Below are positions 60,497-64,000 of a DNA stretch of 64,000 bases, one piece after another. The position numbers and the translations under genes were made by a program. The notes beneath the pieces are model-generated. The model saw nothing but the letters and a program-made list of their open reading frames with translations. It did no database searches and was not told the DNA's origin. Origin of the DNA: an uncultured delta proteobacterium (GTDB lineage: Bacteria; Myxococcota; Myxococcia; Myxococcales; 40CM-4-68-19); assembly GCA_903911145.1 (NCBI GenBank), contig CAIWCD010000002.1, forward strand, positions 1-64,000, in the 5' to 3' direction. Each line of letters begins with the position of its first letter. Position 1 is the first letter of the stretch.

Positions 60497-61189
60497 CTAC
60501 GGCGCCCGACTTAACGTCCGCACCTCGACCCGTCGCGCTCCAGCCGCATAGAGCGCGCGTGCCGCTTCTCCTGCCGTCGCGCCCGTGGTGAGCACGTCAT
60601 CAATGAGACAGACCGAACGGCCCCGGATATTTCCCCGCGCGCGAAAGGCTCCCTGGACATTGCGTGCGCGCGCCAGCCGATCGCGCCCGACCTGCGGCGC
60701 TGTCGGGCGGCCGCGCTCCACCAGATGTTCGACGGGAAGAGAGAATCGTCGACCGGCCTCACGCGCCAGCAGCGCAGCTTGATCATAGCCGCGCTGGATC
60801 TGCCTTCGAGGATGCAACGGCACCGGAGAGAGGACCTCGGCACGCGGCCGTTCGACCGCTTCAAAGAGCACACCCAGAGGACGCGCCAGCTCCTCGCGCT
60901 TCTCGTACTTGAACGCGTGGATCGCCTCTGCCAGCGCGCCTCCGTGAAGAAAGGGCGCACGCGCGAGCACGAACGGCGGCGCCCGATCGCGACAGGCCCC
61001 GCAACGTCGCGGACGCGTCGCAGGGAGGAGTGCTTCATCAAGTGGTGCTCCGCAGACCGTGCAGCCCGCTGGAGCCGCGACCAACGACTCCGCGCACTGC
61101 GCGCAGAACGGCTCGGCGCCGAGAAGTTCACACGCGGCACAGCGCGCAGGAAAGATCAGCTCAAGGATTCGCGAGAGGACCGGGTGCAT
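60497..61189 (-). CDS. comF: ComF family protein (phosphoribosyltransferase-like)
   Basis: CAACELLGAEPFCAQC...CTVCGAPL...CGACRDRAPPF...LIDDVLTTGATAGEAARALYAAGA. Confidence 0.92.
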   Translation of the reverse strand: MHPVLSRILELIFPARCAACELLGAEPFCAQCAESLVAAPAGCTVCGAPLDEALLPATRPRRCGACRDRAPPFVLARAPFLHGGALAEAIHAFKYEKREELARPLGVLFEAVERPRAEVLSPVPLHPRRQIQRGYDQAALLAREAGRRFSLPVEHLVERGRPTAPQVGRDRLARARNVQGAFRARGNIRGRSVCLIDDVLTTGATAGEAARALYAAGARRVEVRTLSRAP

Positions 61190-61254
61190 GCCCACGGACT
61201 TCGCAGAGCGCGTGCCAATCGCGCTTCTCTCTGCGCGACGGCGTGCCGGGGGTA

Positions 61255-61309
61255 TCAAAATGAAACCCTCAGCGACTCAAAATGAGACCCTGCGGTCCAG
61301 AATGCGACC
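61255..61309. repeat. Three short direct repeats, tCAAAATGaaACC-like, 20-22 bp apart
   Basis: tcaaaatgaaacc (61255), tcaaaatgagacc (61277), ccagaatgcgacc (61297). Confidence 0.7.
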
Positions 61310-61441
61310 GCTCGTCGCGGCCGCGAGCGGCAGGCACGCAAGCGTTTCCTCGAGCAGTGTGCTGAAATGCGCGCGACGCTGGCGCACCCTTTGCTCAACT
61401 CCCCAAGTCCAGCTCGTCGAACCACTGGAGGTTCCGTCATC

Positions 61442-64000
61442 ATGAAGCGCCTTGCTCTTGCGCTCCCGCTCATTGCGGCCGCCGTTGCTTGCCATTCTTC
61501 GCAGGACAAATCCGCCGCGACGAAGTCCCGCGCGGTCGGCATCGATCGCAAACTCGAGGCGCCGCCGCCTCCGCCGGATGTGCTCGCAACAGGCCCGGCC
61601 GCGGGCATGCCTGACGCCGCGCTGACCGTCATCGTCGCGCGCCCCAAGGGAGAGCTGGAAGGACTCAATCGCCCCTCGATCACGTTCAACAAGCCGGTCA
61701 TCTCGCTGGCGACGCTCGATCAAGGCGACGCCGCGAACCCGGCGCGCGGGTTTCTCATCGAGCCGAAGCTTGCGGGAAGCTGGCACTGGCTCGGCAGCAC
61801 GACCGTCGAGTTCGTGCCCGACGCGCAGCTTCCGTACAGCACCACATTCAAGGTCACGGTGCCGCAGGGGCTCGCTGCACTCGACGGCAGCAAGCTGGCA
61901 GCGCCCTATTCGTTCAGTTTCAATACCGTGACGCTGCATCTGCAGAGTTGCGAGACCCAGCCCGAGCCGGGGCTTGGCCAGTGGTCGACGCCGCAACAGC
62001 AGTTTGGCGTGACGCTCAACCAGCCGCTCGCCGATCCTGCGCACGCCTTCTTCTTCACCACCGAGAGCGGCGCGCACATCGACGCGAAGATTGTCCGCTC
62101 GGCCAATCTCGAGGAGGAACAGCGCGCGAAGGAAGCAGCGGAGACCGACCCCGCCAAGCGACGGCATGTCGAACGCGCGTCGACGGATGCGCTCAAGTTC
62201 AAGAACCAGCAGACCCGATACGAGATCCAGCCGGCCTCGGCGCTGCCTGCGGGCAAGCCGTTCTCGCTGGCTCTCGATGTTGCGGCACACGCGAGCCAGG
62301 GCCCGCTGCTCGCAAACGAGGGATGGGAAGGCAAGTTCTCCACCTACGGCGCGATGACCGTCACGCAGATCACGCGCTGCTGGGAAGGAGCGGAGCACTG
62401 CTCGCACGGCCCGATCTGGATCCACGTCACCAACCCGCTCGGCAAGGTCTCCGAGTTGCGCTCGCGACTCCACATCGAACCAGCGGTCACGCTCGACTGG
62501 GATGACCAGGACGAGGATCTTGGCGCGGAGCTCAGCGCGCAGCGAACGCAGGTGCGCATCCCGGCGAGGTGGAAGCCTGGGACGACCTACAAGATCTCAG
62601 TCGATGCCGGAGTCGTGGATCGATTCGGGCAGAAGGCGCCAGCGTTCCTGGGCGACATCTCTCTCGACGATCTCGAACCCTCGATGTTCATCGGACGAGA
62701 CGTCGGACTGCTCGAGGCCTCTGGCGACGGCCAACTTCCTGCGCAGACCACCAATGTCGCGGCACTCAACGCCGACATCTGGCAACTGACTCCGGCGGAG
62801 TGGCTCGCATTGCGCACTTGCGGTGGCCCTGCCTGCAAATGGCCCGCGCGCAAGCCTGATGCATCGCCGCAAACGGCGCTGACCGATCCGAAGAATGAAC
62901 CGCACCTCCACGGAATCGATCTTCGCGCGGCGTTCAAGGACGGACAGAAGACGGGGCTCGCGCTGGTGCGCGCATGGTCGCCCGGAACGGAATCAGAGAA
63001 GGAACCCAATCGCGTGCTGGTGCAGATCACGGATGTGATCGCGCACGCGAAGGTCGGCCTGACGAGCGGCGTGGTCTGGGTAACGTCAGCGCAGACAGGA
63101 ATGCCGCGGCCGGGCGCGCAGGTGGTGGTGATTGGGCGCAACGGCGGGATCGTCGCGCAGGCCACAGCCGATCAGGACGGCCTCGCTTCGCTGCCACCGC
63201 TCGCGCAGCTCGATCCTCGGCCGGTCGACAAGCAGTGGGAGCAGCCGAGCATCCTCATTGCGGCGACGGACCAGGGCGATACGGGCGTCGTGACCACCGT
63301 CTGGAGCGACATCTCGCACGACGTCGAGAGCGCGGCCTTCGATGGCCTCTCTCCGTCGCCGGTGGGCGTTGTCTTCACGGACCGGGGGATCTATCGGCCC
63401 GGAGACACGGTGCACATCAAGGGTGTCCTGCGCAGGCGCGCGAACGCGTCTGCGACGGGACTGGCCACGCCCGCGGGCGCGACCGTCAACGTCGAAATGC
63501 GCGACCCCGATGGAAAGTCGATCCTGAAGAAGACGGTGAAGCTCAACAGATACGGAACCTTCTCATTCGACGCCGCGGTCCCGACCGAGGGTCGCCTCGG
63601 TAGCTACGACGTGGTCGCGGTGCAGCCGGGTGCGTCTGGCGGAGGAAGCTGGGTGGGCTCGTTCAACGTCGCCGAGTACCGAGCGCCCACATTCCGCGTC
63701 GATCTGCTCGCAGGCAAGAGCGCGATCCTCGCCGGCGATCCGCTCGGCGTGAGCATCTCCGCGCGCTACCTGTTTGGCGGCGCGATGAAGGGTGCGAAGG
63801 CCACCTGGAGCATCATGCGCACCAGCTCGGACTTCTCACCGCCGCGCTGCGAGGGCTTCTCGTTCGGCCGCCAGACCTGGGGCTACGATGAGAGCACGCC
63901 CGCGGGAGACAACGGCCTCTTCGCTTCGGGCGACGGAATCATCGACGGACAGGGCAACCTCTCCATCGAGGCAGGCAAGGCCGACGCGCCCGGGGATCGC
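61442..64000 (+). CDS. Alpha-2-macroglobulin family lipoprotein, 3' end off window
   Basis: MKRLALALPLIAAAVACHSS lipobox; frame open to the window edge (absent from ORF track); FTDRGIYRPGDTVHIKGVLRR and YDVVAVQPG...FNVAEYRAPTFRVDL. Confidence 0.9.
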   Translation, partial: MKRLALALPLIAAAVACHSSQDKSAATKSRAVGIDRKLEAPPPPPDVLATGPAAGMPDAALTVIVARPKGELEGLNRPSITFNKPVISLATLDQGDAANPARGFLIEPKLAGSWHWLGSTTVEFVPDAQLPYSTTFKVTVPQGLAALDGSKLAAPYSFSFNTVTLHLQSCETQPEPGLGQWSTPQQQFGVTLNQPLADPAHAFFFTTESGAHIDAKIVRSANLEEEQRAKEAAETDPAKRRHVERASTDALKFKNQQTRYEIQPASALPAGKPFSLALDVAAHASQGPLLANEGWEGKFSTYGAMTVTQITRCWEGAEHCSHGPIWIHVTNPLGKVSELRSRLHIEPAVTLDWDDQDEDLGAELSAQRTQVRIPARWKPGTTYKISVDAGVVDRFGQKAPAFLGDISLDDLEPSMFIGRDVGLLEASGDGQLPAQTTNVAALNADIWQLTPAEWLALRTCGGPACKWPARKPDASPQTALTDPKNEPHLHGIDLRAAFKDGQKTGLALVRAWSPGTESEKEPNRVLVQITDVIAHAKVGLTSGVVWVTSAQTGMPRPGAQVVVIGRNGGIVAQATADQDGLASLPPLAQLDPRPVDKQWEQPSILIAATDQGDTGVVTTVWSDISHDVESAAFDGLSPSPVGVVFTDRGIYRPGDTVHIKGVLRRRANASATGLATPAGATVNVEMRDPDGKSILKKTVKLNRYGTFSFDAAVPTEGRLGSYDVVAVQPGASGGGSWVGSFNVAEYRAPTFRVDLLAGKSAILAGDPLGVSISARYLFGGAMKGAKATWSIMRTSSDFSPPRCEGFSFGRQTWGYDESTPAGDNGLFASGDGIIDGQGNLSIEAGKADAPGDR

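Overview
This 64 kb window is GC-rich chromosomal DNA that looks like Myxococcota/deltaproteobacteria. The taxonomic guess rests on a MYXO-CTERM-like sorting signal, a Cys-rich repeat surface protein and tandem DUF3857 proteins. I assign about 37 genes. The large antisense and alternate-frame ORFs in the track are GC-composition artefacts. Recognisable genes: a 5'-truncated repeat/Cys-rich/OmpA surface protein; fatty acid desaturase, truncated haemoglobin and a receiver-like/DUF5658-like protein; enoyl-CoA hydratase; HSDL2-like SDR; CheY-like regulator; M1 aminopeptidase; trxB; a cNMP-binding protein; an Ig-like repeat lipoprotein; radC and recQ; ssb; PBP4; nagZ-like; a CusA/CzcA-type RND pump; a DUF4175-like / TPR-peptidase MA / MoxR / DUF58 / BatA operon; an ArfB-like factor; purE; an alpha/beta hydrolase; metH; hemW; two coupled DUF3857 proteins; comF; and an alpha-2-macroglobulin lipoprotein running off the right edge. 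No tRNA, rRNA, CRISPR array or complete transposon was recognised. The best leads are: (1) a MYXO-CTERM-like signal that continues in frame into an OmpA-protein signal peptide; (2) a coupled DUF3857/transglutaminase-like pair in which one partner has lost the catalytic Cys and His; (3) a ~130 bp element with perfect 21 bp inverted ends after the cNMP gene; (4) a sharp clustering of TTAA/TTA in 44.8-48.6 kb that ends inside metH; (5) a 36 bp near-perfect palindrome at 18949-18984. I did not find a clear-cut new defence or mobile system.
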